The position numbers and the translations under genes were made by a program. Positions 53,872 to 62,947 of a DNA stretch of 64,000 nt are shown here, piece by piece. The notes under the pieces were generated by a model that had not been told where the DNA came from, made no database searches, and saw nothing but the letters and a program-made list of their open reading frames with translations. The first letter of the stretch is position 1; the number at the start of each line of letters is the position of its first letter. Origin of the DNA: Lachnospiraceae bacterium UBA7196 (GTDB lineage Bacteria > Bacillota > Clostridia > Lachnospirales > Lachnospiraceae); NCBI GenBank assembly GCA_002490835.1, contig DKUU01000039.1:1-64000 (forward strand). The letters are read 5' to 3'.

Positions 53872-54909
53872 TTATACTTCGGTGCCGTCTATGACCCTGT
53901 CTTCCGGCAACTTTTTGCCATCTTCGCTCTCCCCTCCTTTACTATCCGCCGGCCTGCCTTCCGGATCCAGCAAACCTAATTCCAGTTTCTTTACTCTATA
54001 CTGAATATCTTCCAGCAATTTCCGGTTTGCCGATATGATATCCGCCTGAAGCCCGGTCACAAAGGTCTGGCTGCCGATGATGATCAGCATCGCTGCCAGA
54101 ATCAGCGACTGGGTATGGCCGCCGCCATTCCCCTGAAAGTAAAAGACCATGAACCTGATACCGATCATGACGCCGCCTGCCGCAGCGATCGTTCCCAACA
54201 GGGTAAACACCCGAAGAGGCCTGTACATCAGCACCGCCCGCAGGATCGTCAACATAGACTTCTTTACATAGTCATATATGGAGTGCATCAGTCTGGACTT
54301 GCGCAGTTCCGGATTCGTCTTTACGGGCACGGAAGTGATGGCCATTTTATTTCTGCCCGCCTGCACGATGGTTTCCAGCGTATAGGTATACTCGTTATGT
54401 ACGTTCACGCGCATGGCTGCCTTTCGGCTGTAAGCGCGGAAACCGCTGGGCGCATCGGGTATGTCGGTCTTGGACGCCAGCCTCACCACAAAGCTGCCGA
54501 AGCGTTGCAGTTTCTTCTTTATATAAGAGAACTCCGCATTATCCGCAATGGGGCGCTCCCCGATCACGATATCCGCTTCCCGCCTCAGGATCGGCTGAAT
54601 CAGCTTCTCAATATCCGCCCCGCAGTACTGGTTATCGGCATCCGTATTGACGATGATATCCGCGCCGTGGCGCAGCGCCAGATCGATCCCTGCCAAAAAG
54701 CCCTTGGCGAGCCCCAGATTGCGTTTGAAGTGTACAATGTAATGCACGCCCCATTCGATCGCCACTTTCTCCGTATCGTCGCTGCTGCCGTCATTGATGA
54801 TCAGATATTCGATCTCATCCACGCCGTCGATGTGTTTGGGCAGTTCATTCAGCGCGATTTCCAAGGTCTCCGCTTCGTTATAGCACGGTATCTGAATGAT
54901 CAGTTTCAT
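53872..54909 (-). CDS. GtrB/DPM1-like polyprenyl-phosphate glycosyltransferase (GT2)
   Basis: This 345-residue protein has a GT-A domain (LIIQIPCYNEAETLEIALNE, LIINDGSSDDTEKVA, VNTDADNQYCGADIEKLI) and two C-terminal spans (about 235-258 and 270-293). The extension of about 45 residues after the spans is charged (PEGRPADSKGGESEDGKK). The layout matches enzymes that load a sugar onto polyprenyl phosphate. Its start overlaps the stop of the polytopic protein gene upstream by four bases, so that protein is the likely membrane transferase that uses the product. It is the third such pair in the window. Confidence 0.88.
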   Translation of the reverse strand: MKLIIQIPCYNEAETLEIALNELPKHIDGVDEIEYLIINDGSSDDTEKVAIEWGVHYIVHFKRNLGLAKGFLAGIDLALRHGADIIVNTDADNQYCGADIEKLIQPILRREADIVIGERPIADNAEFSYIKKKLQRFGSFVVRLASKTDIPDAPSGFRAYSRKAAMRVNVHNEYTYTLETIVQAGRNKMAITSVPVKTNPELRKSRLMHSIYDYVKKSMLTILRAVLMYRPLRVFTLLGTIAAAGGVMIGIRFMVFYFQGNGGGHTQSLILAAMLIIIGSQTFVTGLQADIISANRKLLEDIQYRVKKLELGLLDPEGRPADSKGGESEDGKKLPEDRVIDGTEV

Positions 54910-57032
54910 TGGTATTCCCCTGTCCCGCTATATTTCCTTATAAAGTCTCTATAAGGCTCCCATCTCTTTTCCGGTTCTCCGTTCTTCCTGACTGCCAGCG
55001 TATAGCCGCTAAGGCAGTCTATACTCTCGCACATATCCTGCGCGCCCAATCCTTCCGCCTGCCACAGATAGTTCTTCATAACATAGAACGCGTCTTCCTC
55101 CAGCGTGGCCGCCGTCGAATCCATCACCGTAACCGGAATATCCTGCAGCATAAACTGCAAAATTCCCTGTTGTCTGTCATTGTAGGAGTCCGACAGGTAA
55201 TAAACGGGCTCATCCTCATGCAGCAGACGTATCCGTCCCGCAAACTCCACAAACGGCTCGGCCTGCTTTTCATTCCTCACCACCACATAGTGATCCACGA
55301 TCGACCTGCCCAGACAGGACCACGCCATGACCGGAATCATCAGCGCCGCGATCGTCCTTGCCGCCGCCACTTTGGGAAACCGCTTGGCCATCGGCTTTAA
55401 CAGCAGGAAAAATGAGGCCGTCATTGGCAGGATATATCGCCACAGCGCGGCAACCTTGCCCGTGGGAACCTCATAGTTCCATACCACCCTGCCAAACATC
55501 ACGCAGTGGGCAAGCTCAAACTCTTTTCGCTGCAGCTCGTCCCACGCATACTGGCACAATACTCCTGCCAAAATATATAATACCACATATACTACTGCTG
55601 CGCGCACCCATTTTTTGTCATTTAATAACTGATAGAATCCAAACAAAAGCACAAACCCGAGCACAAACTCCGTATAGCGGCCATTGACCAAGTCGTCGTT
55701 TTTATAGAATCCTTCTTTATAGATGGAACTGATCATAAAGGTGGAAAGCCATGCAAGGAGCACCCCGAAAAACCAGAGCCGTTCCCGGACCGACGCACGT
55801 CCTTCCGCAAAGCCGTTATGCTCCGCTGTCGGTTCTTCCCCCTTCCTTCCGTATCTTACAAACACCCTCTTCAAAGCATCTACGCCCAGAAGCCATGCGT
55901 TCTTACACAATCCCGCGATCCCCCAGCAGACCACCAGACCGGTAGCGGACGCCATGTAAAACCATTTGCCCGTCATACTGATCCCAAGGCGGATCAGGCC
56001 GTTTTGCGTGAAGAGATTCCGGAGAACACCCCATTGGCCGGAAAAATCATTCACTCCGAGTCTGTTTTGCTCCCCACCAGTGAAAACAACGCCGTTTCGC
56101 CGCAGATACCAAAGCCCCAGCAGCATCCCACCCGCCGCGAACGCAAGCGCAGTCTTACGCTTTCCTTTCTCCAGCAGCCAAAGCAACCCCAAAACCGCCG
56201 CCCCTGCCGCAAAAACGAGCAGCGCTTTCCCCGTAAAGGCATATCCCAGCATAACGCGCAGGTCCACCGGCCCGCCTCCCAGATAGTTTACGCTCTGCAG
56301 GTTCTTTTTAACCATGGCATGAAGCAGACCGCACACATACATACTACCCAAAAACGCTGCCATATCTCTTAGCCTGTTTAGCCGCAGAATCCGCATACAA
56401 AGCACAATGATCACCGATGTGACAGCAACACCCAGCGCGCGCTGGTGCACTGTGTAAAGATAAACGGAAACCACCGCAAAAGCGATATGATTTCCCACCG
56501 TCGGCCGGTCCGTCAGACGCATCATCACATAAAGAAACACCCAGAAAAAGAACATCAGTGTGCATTCCGTCCACGTAATATGCGCATATACGATATAGGA
56601 AGCGTACGTAAAAACAGTAAAACAGGCCAATACCCTGACAGCCTGATTCATCTTTGGCAGATATCTTGCTGCAAGCTTAAGGGCGATCGCGTAACCGCCC
56701 ACCAGAAATCCGGCATTCAGCATCACAGCCGCATGGTGCAATGTCCTCCAGTCCCAGCCCCGCCACGCGCCAAGCAGTCTGACAAGCGACAGAAGCAGGC
56801 TATATCCATAAGAATAGTAATTAATGCGCCCCGTTACCGAAGTCCAGTCTAGCCCCAGAAAAAAGGCGCTGTTGGACCAGTAGCCGATCTCGTCGTTAAA
56901 CAGGATGGGCTGCCCCGTTTCGGGCAGCCTGTATATTGCAAGCAGAAAGATCACCAGCGCGGGGATCCATGTAAGCAGGAGCGCGCGATGTCCGCCAAGA
57001 TACTCCTTCATCTTGCAGAGATATTCTTTCAT
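54906..57032 (-). CDS. Polytopic membrane protein, GT-C glycosyltransferase-like
   Basis: This protein of 708 residues from the ATG at 57032 has about 12-14 hydrophobic spans over residues 15-560 and a C-terminal extracytoplasmic region (RIRLLHEDEPVYYLSDSYND ... FYVMKNYLW). The first loop after span 1 contains FNDEIGYWSNSAFFLG, where the acidic DE pair fits the first-loop acidic motif of GT-C enzymes such as the ArnT and mannosyltransferase families. I chose the ATG at 57032, nine bases after GGAG. A TTG at 57047 is the alternative. It is coupled to a GtrB-like gene, so it probably transfers a sugar from polyprenyl phosphate to an exported acceptor. The gene lies 33 bases after the S41 protease gene and may be read from the ftsE operon. 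Confidence 0.75.
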   Translation of the reverse strand: MKEYLCKMKEYLGGHRALLLTWIPALVIFLLAIYRLPETGQPILFNDEIGYWSNSAFFLGLDWTSVTGRINYYSYGYSLLLSLVRLLGAWRGWDWRTLHHAAVMLNAGFLVGGYAIALKLAARYLPKMNQAVRVLACFTVFTYASYIVYAHITWTECTLMFFFWVFLYVMMRLTDRPTVGNHIAFAVVSVYLYTVHQRALGVAVTSVIIVLCMRILRLNRLRDMAAFLGSMYVCGLLHAMVKKNLQSVNYLGGGPVDLRVMLGYAFTGKALLVFAAGAAVLGLLWLLEKGKRKTALAFAAGGMLLGLWYLRRNGVVFTGGEQNRLGVNDFSGQWGVLRNLFTQNGLIRLGISMTGKWFYMASATGLVVCWGIAGLCKNAWLLGVDALKRVFVRYGRKGEEPTAEHNGFAEGRASVRERLWFFGVLLAWLSTFMISSIYKEGFYKNDDLVNGRYTEFVLGFVLLFGFYQLLNDKKWVRAAVVYVVLYILAGVLCQYAWDELQRKEFELAHCVMFGRVVWNYEVPTGKVAALWRYILPMTASFFLLLKPMAKRFPKVAAARTIAALMIPVMAWSCLGRSIVDHYVVVRNEKQAEPFVEFAGRIRLLHEDEPVYYLSDSYNDRQQGILQFMLQDIPVTVMDSTAATLEEDAFYVMKNYLWQAEGLGAQDMCESIDCLSGYTLAVRKNGEPEKRWEPYRDFIRKYSGTGEYQ

Positions 57033-57080
57033 GTTCCGTTTCTCCAAAATCTCCGGCTCCTTCCGGCATTTGTCCGTCCT

Positions 57081-58361
57081 TTACTCCCCCAGCACCTCAA
57101 TCGCCTTTTGAAGCTGATTATCCACACCCTCGTCGTAATAGGCGTCGCTGTCAAATTCGCAGACCACATCGGGCTCAACACCGACGCCATGGATGTTATT
57201 ACCATTGGGCGTATAGTAGGCGCTGATGGTGAGTTTAAGGGCCGTGCCGTCTGTCAGAGGCAGGATGCGCTGCACGATGCCCTTGCCAAAGGTAGTCGTG
57301 CCGACCAGCGTACCGATCTTATAATCTTTAACTGCACCCGCGAGGATCTCGGAAGCGCTGGCGGAATTTCCGTTTACAAGGACCACCAGCGGCATATCGA
57401 GCTGTCTTGCGCCATCGCAGTTATACTCCTCGCGCTCGCCGTACTTATCCTCGGTATAGACGATCAGGCCTTTCGGCAGGATCTGTCTGGCAATATCCAC
57501 GACCACGTTAAGGCTGCCGCCGGGATTACCGCGCAAATCGAGGATCAGGCCCTTCGCATGCGCGCCTTTTACCACAGCCAGCGCCTCAGTAAACTGATCT
57601 GTGGTCACATCGTCAAATTCGGTGATCTGAATATAACCTATGTTATTTTTTAAAATCTCGTACTTTACCGTCGGCGCTTCGATCTTTCGCCGCTCCACAT
57701 CCACTTCCAGATAGTCGCCGTCTCTGTAGATGGTGAAATGTACGGTAGTTCCTTCCTCGCCCTTCACGCGGGAGACGATCTCGGAAAGTTCCATCCCGGC
57801 GGTACTTTCGCCGTCTACTTCATAGAGCAGATCGTTTTCTCGCAGTCCCGCTTCCTGTGCGGGGGTATTTTCAATAACGCCCGATATTTTGCCAAGTTTC
57901 GTCGTCTGATCAATCATCAGGTAAGCGCCGATACCATAGTAGATACCCTCGGTATCCCGCATCAGTTCCTCCCACTCTTCTTCCGTATAGTAGACGGAAT
58001 AAGGGTCGCCCAGCGCGCTCACCATGCCGGCGTACATGCCCTCTGTCATCGCGTCAACATCGATATCAGCATCCTGATAATAATATTCTTCGATCACGTC
58101 CTCGATCGCGGAAAGCTTCTTCTCGGTCTCCTCGCTCACAACGGTCCCCGCATTGCTCTTTTTCCTCTCGCTGGCCTTCCTGCTTTCCACCGCTTCGTAA
58201 AATTTTGTGCCCGCAAAAGCAAAACCGACGACAAGGAGCGTCGTCGCCACGCCAAGGAGTATCCCCAAAAGAAAGTTACTGCCCTTGTGGGGGGGCTGTG
58301 GGGGAATCGGCGGCTGCGGGGGAATATTATTCATGTGGTAATAATTATTGTTGGGATTCAA
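57081..58361 (-). CDS. S41 family carboxyl-terminal processing peptidase (CtpA-like) with PDZ domain
   Basis: This 426-residue protein has a proline-rich cytoplasmic start (NIPPQPPIPPQPPHKGS), one membrane span (29-49), a short linker, a PDZ domain (about 140-225; IYYGIGAYLMID ... GLRENDLLYEVDGES) and the S41 peptidase domain. The catalytic Ser is in GNSASASEIL and the Lys in TTFGKGIVQ; DLRGNPGG and TIYRDG support the assignment. Such proteases trim extracytoplasmic or lipid-anchored proteins, including cell-wall hydrolases. It follows the M23 gene by 16 bases. The order ftsE-ftsX-M23-ctpA is common in Clostridia and suggests control of septal wall hydrolysis. Confidence 0.93.
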   Translation of the reverse strand: MNPNNNYYHMNNIPPQPPIPPQPPHKGSNFLLGILLGVATTLLVVGFAFAGTKFYEAVESRKASERKKSNAGTVVSEETEKKLSAIEDVIEEYYYQDADIDVDAMTEGMYAGMVSALGDPYSVYYTEEEWEELMRDTEGIYYGIGAYLMIDQTTKLGKISGVIENTPAQEAGLRENDLLYEVDGESTAGMELSEIVSRVKGEEGTTVHFTIYRDGDYLEVDVERRKIEAPTVKYEILKNNIGYIQITEFDDVTTDQFTEALAVVKGAHAKGLILDLRGNPGGSLNVVVDIARQILPKGLIVYTEDKYGEREEYNCDGARQLDMPLVVLVNGNSASASEILAGAVKDYKIGTLVGTTTFGKGIVQRILPLTDGTALKLTISAYYTPNGNNIHGVGVEPDVVCEFDSDAYYDEGVDNQLQKAIEVLGE

Positions 58362-58377
58362 GGTTTTTCTCCTTTTC

Positions 58378-59607
58378 CTATTTTAAGTAGTTCCAAGGGC
58401 TGACATAGTTTCCGCTTTGGCGCACGCTGAAATGCAGGTGCGGGCCGGTGGAGCGTCCGGTCGAGCCGACTGCCGCGATATTCTGGCCTTTATAGACAGT
58501 CTGCCCCTTCGATACATAGAGGGCGGAACAGTGCATATAGATGGTATACAGGCCGCTGCCGTGATTGATCATAATATAATTGCCCATGCTGCCGCTGTAA
58601 TCGGCCGCCACCACATCGCCGTCGTAAGCCGCCAGAATCGGCGTTCCCGAAGACGCCGCCATATCGATTCCATTATGGAACTTCTCCACACCGAGGATCG
58701 GGTGCATACGGTTGCCGTACTCATCGGAAATGCGCTTGTATCCGGGACAGGGCCACGCAAACATGCCGCCGTTATAGATTCTGGCCTGCGCGTTCTCCGC
58801 CTCCAGTCTGGCCCTCTCCTCCGCTACGGCCTTCTCTAAAGCGGCGATCTCGGCATTCTCCTGCTCGATCATCTCCTCGTACTCTTTGATGGCCGCCTCT
58901 TTATTTGCGATATCTCCGCTGACGGAAACGATCTGCGCTTCCTTCTCCCCGATCAGAGTATTGACGTTGGCCTCCTCCTGCTCTACCGCAAGTTTCGCCT
59001 CGTCAAGCAGCTGTTTTTCCGTCTCCAGAGCCTCTTTGCAAAGTTCCACGTATTTTCTGGTCTCCACGTACTCGTTGAGCTTTTCCCTGTCATAGCGGGA
59101 CAAGGCCTCGATATAATCCGCGCGATTCACGATCCCCGAAATGCTGTCCGAACCGAAAAGGGTTTCCAGATAAAAGGAATCGCTGCGCTCGTACATGAAC
59201 TGAATGCGCTTCTTCATCGCCGCGTACTGCAGTTCCTGTCTGGCCTGCGCCTCATCCAGATCGCGCATGGTCTCCTCGATCTCCCGCTCTTTGTCGGTTA
59301 TCATTGTATTATATTGCGCGATCTTATCCTGTATGTCGGCAAGCTGGCCGTCCAACTGTTTCACATAGGCCGTAAGGTCGTTCTTTGACTGCTCCAGCTC
59401 TTTTTTGAGCTTTTCCACGTCGGTCAGGCTGCTCTTTAAGCCGGAGACCTGCTCCTTCGCCTTCTCGATCTCCCGCTCCTTTTCGCGGATGCTCTCGCTG
59501 GTAATCGCCTGCACGGTAAGACACGGCGTCCCGCAGGCAAGAACCATTGCAAGGCATATGATAACGCACGTTATTCTTTTAATCGTTTTCCGGATGTCTA
59601 TCTTCAA
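58378..59607 (-). CDS. Murein hydrolase activator (EnvC-like) with coiled coil and M23 peptidase domain
   Basis: This 409-residue protein has an N-terminal signal sequence (ITCVIICLAMVLACGTPCLT) and two long coiled-coil stretches (35-130 and 165-270; EKELEQSKNDL type). The C-terminal LytM/M23 domain has DEYGNRMHPILGVEKFHNGIDMA split over GYKRISDEYGNRMHPI and FHNGIDMAA, and later GPHLHFSVRQ. The zinc ligands H and D of HxxxD and the HxH pair appear intact, so it may be an active endopeptidase, unlike E. coli EnvC. Coding next to ftsX indicates regulation by the FtsEX complex through the coiled coil. The start is TTG at 59607 with AGAGGT upstream. Confidence 0.92.
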   Translation of the reverse strand: MKIDIRKTIKRITCVIICLAMVLACGTPCLTVQAITSESIREKEREIEKAKEQVSGLKSSLTDVEKLKKELEQSKNDLTAYVKQLDGQLADIQDKIAQYNTMITDKEREIEETMRDLDEAQARQELQYAAMKKRIQFMYERSDSFYLETLFGSDSISGIVNRADYIEALSRYDREKLNEYVETRKYVELCKEALETEKQLLDEAKLAVEQEEANVNTLIGEKEAQIVSVSGDIANKEAAIKEYEEMIEQENAEIAALEKAVAEERARLEAENAQARIYNGGMFAWPCPGYKRISDEYGNRMHPILGVEKFHNGIDMAASSGTPILAAYDGDVVAADYSGSMGNYIMINHGSGLYTIYMHCSALYVSKGQTVYKGQNIAAVGSTGRSTGPHLHFSVRQSGNYVSPWNYLK

Positions 59608-59622
59608 GTTATAACCTCTGTG

Positions 59623-60519
59623 TTACACTCTTAAATGCCTTCTCACGGTCACAATACTGCCCAAAAAGCCAATGCCTACGCCCAATCCCAGCGACACCGG
59701 CACCAGCACGTTAAAGACCGCTTCCACCGACACGAAGCTCAAAAGCGCCGAAAGCTGGGGAAACCGCTCTGTCACATAACTCAGGATCACATTGTAGATC
59801 GTGTAGATGAAGCCGAGCGGAAGCGCCGCGCCGATCAGGCCGATCAAAATGCCTTCCACCACGAAGGGGGAGCGCACGAAAAAGTCGGTGGCGCCAATGT
59901 ATTTCATGATATTGATCTCCTCCCTGCGGACGGAGATACCGATAGCCACGGTGTTGCTGATCAGGAAGATGGACACCGCCAGAAGGATCGCGATGATGCC
60001 CGCCGAAACATAGGCGATCAGGGCATTGATACCTGTCAGGGTGGTCGCCACCAGTTCCGAACGGTTGACCATGCGTACGCCGTCGATGGCTTCCAGATAG
60101 GTCACCAGCGCGGACTGCATGGACACGTCGCTAAGATAAACCTGATAGTTCGCGGAATTTTCCAGTGGATTCTCGGTAAAGCCGTCGCCGTAATCGCCCA
60201 GATACTCGTCCCGGAAACTCTCCCACGCCTGTTCCGCCGAAATGAAGTCCATTTTCGCCACCTCAGGCCGCTTCGCGATCATATCTCCGATCTGCTGAAT
60301 GCGAATATCCTCGATGCCCTCGTCAAAGAACACCCAGACGGAGACACCCTCCTGCGCATTCCTTACAATGTGCTGAAAATTCGCCACAATGGCGTAGAAT
60401 ATACCAAAAAGAAAAAGGCAGGCCGCGATGGTCGCAATGGAAGCCAGCGAAAAAAGTTTATTTCGGAAAATATTGCGGAAGCCCTGCTTGAGCGTGTAGA
60501 AAAGCGTACTAATCCTCAT
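59623..60519 (-). CDS. ftsX: Cell division protein FtsX
   Basis: This 298-residue ABC permease-like protein has one span near the N-terminus (FSLASIATIAACLFLFGIFY), an extracytoplasmic domain of about 110 residues (WVFFDEGIEDIRIQQI ... NSANYQVYLSD), and three spans in the C-terminal half, as in FtsX. It does not transport. With FtsE it transmits ATP hydrolysis across the membrane to a wall hydrolase, most likely the M23 protein encoded next. The start overlaps the 3' end of ftsE by 11 bases, the usual arrangement. Confidence 0.95.
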   Translation of the reverse strand: MRISTLFYTLKQGFRNIFRNKLFSLASIATIAACLFLFGIFYAIVANFQHIVRNAQEGVSVWVFFDEGIEDIRIQQIGDMIAKRPEVAKMDFISAEQAWESFRDEYLGDYGDGFTENPLENSANYQVYLSDVSMQSALVTYLEAIDGVRMVNRSELVATTLTGINALIAYVSAGIIAILLAVSIFLISNTVAIGISVRREEINIMKYIGATDFFVRSPFVVEGILIGLIGAALPLGFIYTIYNVILSYVTERFPQLSALLSFVSVEAVFNVLVPVSLGLGVGIGFLGSIVTVRRHLRV

Positions 60520-61240
60520 CTATGTACCCTCCCTTTTCCTCGTCGCTGATGATAACGCCGCGTTTCAAGGTGACCACACGTTTCTGCATGGCGTTCACGA
60601 TTTCACGGTTATGCGTCACTACGATGACGGTGGTGCCGTTCTCGTTGATCTGCTCCAAAAGTTTCATGATTTCCCAAGAGTTTTTGGGATCCAGATTTCC
60701 CGTAGGCTCGTCCGCCAGAAGTATGGTGGGCTGGTTTACCAGCGCGCGCGCAAGGGCCACTCTCTGCTGCTCGCCGCCGGAGAGCTGTTTGGGCTTCGCC
60801 TTGTACTTGCCCGCCAGTCCCACGATCGCAAGGATGCTGGGAACATTCTTCTTGATCTCCTTATTTGACTTTTGGATGATGCGCTGGGCAAAAGCCACGT
60901 TTTCGTATACGTTCCGGTCCTTCAAAAGGCGGAAGTCCTGAAACACGATCCCCAGATTCCTTCTGAATTTCGGAATCTTCCTGTGCTTGATCTTCGACAG
61001 GTCGTAGCCCATCACGTTGATATAGCCGCTTGAAATCGTCAGCTCCCGCAAAAGGAGTTTGATGAGGGTAGATTTGCCCGAACCGCTGTCGCCCACGATA
61101 AAAACGAACTCGCCCCTGCTGATATGCAGGTTTACGTCCTTTAAGGCGGGCGCCCCGGTAGAGTAGGCCTTGCTGACATTGGTCAGATTGATAATCTCGT
61201 TCTCCACGGCGGGAGTTCTTCTTCTTTTCTTTACTGCCAC
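60509..61240 (-). CDS. ftsE: Cell division ATP-binding protein FtsE
   Basis: This 243-residue ABC ATPase has Walker A GDSGSGKST, Q-loop FQDFRLLKDR, signature LSGGEQQRVALARA, Walker B ILLADEPTGNLD and the switch His in VVTHN. The GIVFQDFRLL stretch and overlap with ftsX identify it as FtsE. An unusual basic stretch of about ten residues (KKRRRTPAVE) precedes the core. The start is GTG at 61240 with GGAG eight bases upstream. It lies 36 bases after the PucR-type regulator gene and may share its transcript. Confidence 0.96.
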   Translation of the reverse strand: MAVKKRRRTPAVENEIINLTNVSKAYSTGAPALKDVNLHISRGEFVFIVGDSGSGKSTLIKLLLRELTISSGYINVMGYDLSKIKHRKIPKFRRNLGIVFQDFRLLKDRNVYENVAFAQRIIQKSNKEIKKNVPSILAIVGLAGKYKAKPKQLSGGEQQRVALARALVNQPTILLADEPTGNLDPKNSWEIMKLLEQINENGTTVIVVTHNREIVNAMQKRVVTLKRGVIISDEEKGGYIDED

Positions 61241-61276
61241 GTTGTTTTCTCCTATTGTCTAAAATTACAGCCGTTA

Positions 61277-62365
61277 TTAAAATTCAAAAGTTTCCATGTA
61301 CTTCATATATTTTACGACCATCAGCGCGATCTTAAACGTGATGGCGTCCTCGAACACCCGCAGGTCAAGCCCCGTGCTCTTCTGCAGCTTATCCAGACGG
61401 TAGACCAGCGTATTCCGGTGGATGAAAAGCTGTCTGGACGTCTCGGAAACGTTCAGGGAGTTTTCGAAAAACTTATTGATGGTGGTAAGGGTCTCCTCGT
61501 CAAACTCATCGGGACTCTTGCCGTCGAAAATCTCCTTGATGAACATCTTGCACAGAGGAATCGGCAGCTGGTAGATCAGACGGCCAATGCCGAGTTCGCT
61601 GTAAGCGATGACGTCGCGCTCTCCAAAGAAGATCTTGCCCACATCAAGCGCCATCTTCGCTTCCTTATAGGAGCTGCTCACGCCTTTGATATCGTTCACC
61701 ACTGTGCCGTAGGAGACGCGCACATTCTTAAAGCTCTCTTTGCGCAGGAATGCCGCCACCGCCGCCGCGCCGTCCTCGATCGCCTGCGGGCTGTCATCCT
61801 CGGAAAGATCCTTCACCACAATGACGTTATTCTCATCCACCGCGGTGATAAAATCCTTATTATTGATGCCAAAGTACGCGCGCACACTCTCTAAGGCATT
61901 ACAGTCCTTCCCATTGTCCGTCTCGATGATGAGCGCCACGCGGCGGACGTCCGTCTGGATGTGCAGCTTCTTCGCGCGGCCGTAAATGTCCACCAAAAGC
62001 AGATTATCCAGCAGAAGGTTCTTGATAAAATTATCCTTATCAAAGCGCTCTTTATACGCGATGAGCAGATTCTGGATCTGGAAGGCAACCATCTTACCCA
62101 CCATGTAGACATCCTCACCCACGCCGCCTGCCACCAATATGTACTCAAGCTGCTGATCGTCGTAGATCTTAAAATACTGATATCCCTGAATCTCCTGCGA
62201 ATCCGCAGGGGAATCCGCAAACTCCGCGGCCGCCCTGCCGCACCGCTCCATTTCGTCCGCCGTCTGCGCTGCCGCTTTCCCGTCCACGTCCATCACGCAC
62301 AGGTCAACTCTGGCGATCGCCTTTAATCCTTCGATCGTATTCTGCAAAATCTGATTTGAAATCAT
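61277..62365 (-). CDS. PucR/CdaR-type transcriptional regulator
   Basis: This 362-residue protein has an N-terminal sensor region with a diacid-recognition-like layout (residues 1-130: IEGLKAIARVDLCVMDVDGK) and a central GGDEF-like region (135-270: RVALIIETDNGKDCNALESV). The C-terminal helix-turn-helix is of the PucR HTH_30 type (NVSETSRQLFIHRNTLVYRLDK, written here in parts as NVSETSRQLFIH and RNTLVYRLDK). Such proteins regulate metabolic or surface genes in response to small molecules. This type is commonly found upstream of ftsE in Lachnospiraceae. The ligand is unknown. Confidence 0.88.
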   Translation of the reverse strand: MISNQILQNTIEGLKAIARVDLCVMDVDGKAAAQTADEMERCGRAAAEFADSPADSQEIQGYQYFKIYDDQQLEYILVAGGVGEDVYMVGKMVAFQIQNLLIAYKERFDKDNFIKNLLLDNLLLVDIYGRAKKLHIQTDVRRVALIIETDNGKDCNALESVRAYFGINNKDFITAVDENNVIVVKDLSEDDSPQAIEDGAAAVAAFLRKESFKNVRVSYGTVVNDIKGVSSSYKEAKMALDVGKIFFGERDVIAYSELGIGRLIYQLPIPLCKMFIKEIFDGKSPDEFDEETLTTINKFFENSLNVSETSRQLFIHRNTLVYRLDKLQKSTGLDLRVFEDAITFKIALMVVKYMKYMETFEF

Positions 62366-62582
62366 ACCCCACCCCTTCTGTTTCGTAACAATTCACAATG
62401 CCTTTCGGCCGCTATAACCCTAAAAAGAAAAATCTAAGATATATTTTAATCTATAGTCACAAAAAAATCTACCTGTATTCGTGAATTTTTTGTGTATTTT
62501 TTAAATATTTTGGCGATTTGGGGGAATTGGGAAATTTAGACATTTTGTACAAGAGATGAATCATATGATTTTGTTGGGCTAA

Positions 62583-62611
62583 TTGCCGTCTCCGTAAATC
62601 TATGCTATACT
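62583..62611 (+). promoter_or_regulatory. Promoter with extended -10 for yjfB-like gene
   Basis: TTGCCG (62583-62588) and TATACT (62606-62611) are separated by 17 bases, with TG one base before the -10 box. The ATG of the yjfB-like gene follows 42 bases later. It looks like a sigma-A rather than a sigma-D (flagellar) promoter. Confidence 0.7.
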
Positions 62612-62653
62612 GTAGACAGCGATAAACATTTCACGGAAAGGTTGGTGATTTTT

Positions 62654-62845
62654 ATGGATATCGCAGGATTATCTATGGCTATGTCGTCCGCAAAGACTAA
62701 TGACGCTTACGGCGTTGCGATGCTCGCAAAAACGCTGGATCAGGCGGAAACCACAGGCAGTCAGGTAGTTGGTATGATGGACGCAGCCGCAATGGAGCTG
62801 TCGGTCAACCCTCATATCGGGGGCAACTTCGATATGTCCGTGTAG
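62654..62845 (+). CDS. YjfB family small protein
   Basis: This protein of 63 residues starts MDIAGLSMAMSSAKTNDAYG and contains VAMLAKTLDQAETTGSQVV, ending NPHIGGNFDMSV. The MDIA-LSMAMS start and the length are those of the YjfB family, proposed to be linked with motility in Bacillus because of sigma-D control. The function is not known. The ATG at 62654 is chosen because it matches the family start; a TTG 12 bases upstream is rejected. It is a single-gene unit with its own promoter and terminator, on the opposite strand to its neighbours. Confidence 0.85.
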   Translation: MDIAGLSMAMSSAKTNDAYGVAMLAKTLDQAETTGSQVVGMMDAAAMELSVNPHIGGNFDMSV

Positions 62846-62885
62846 GATAACGCATGTTATTCCACATAAGTTGCACCACAGCGGG

Positions 62886-62930
62886 ATAACGGTCATGTCG
62901 GGGCGGAAATGCCCGGAGATGGCCGTTATT
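62886..62930 (+). terminator. Intrinsic terminator after yjfB-like gene
   Basis: An outer 11-base stem (62886-62896 with 62919-62929, one G-U pair) and an inner GGGC/GCCC stem are followed by TTTATTGT. It stands between the yjfB-like gene and the converging protease gene. Confidence 0.75.
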
Positions 62931-62947
62931 TATTGTCATTTAACTGC

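Noticed and set aside
54115..54954. Long plus-strand frames opposite the GtrB-like gene and other GC-rich genes (also 59635-60549, 55818-56372)
   Set aside because: They mirror the minus-strand coding sequence, show His/Arg/Gln-rich nonsense composition and lack start signals; the minus-strand genes are clear family members.
58281..58290. G7 run in the CtpA-like gene, and C6 runs at 11768, 17392 and 35330, as phase switches
   Set aside because: They are shorter than tracts known to slip often, and the first lies in a conserved housekeeping gene with GC-rich, proline-coding sequence.
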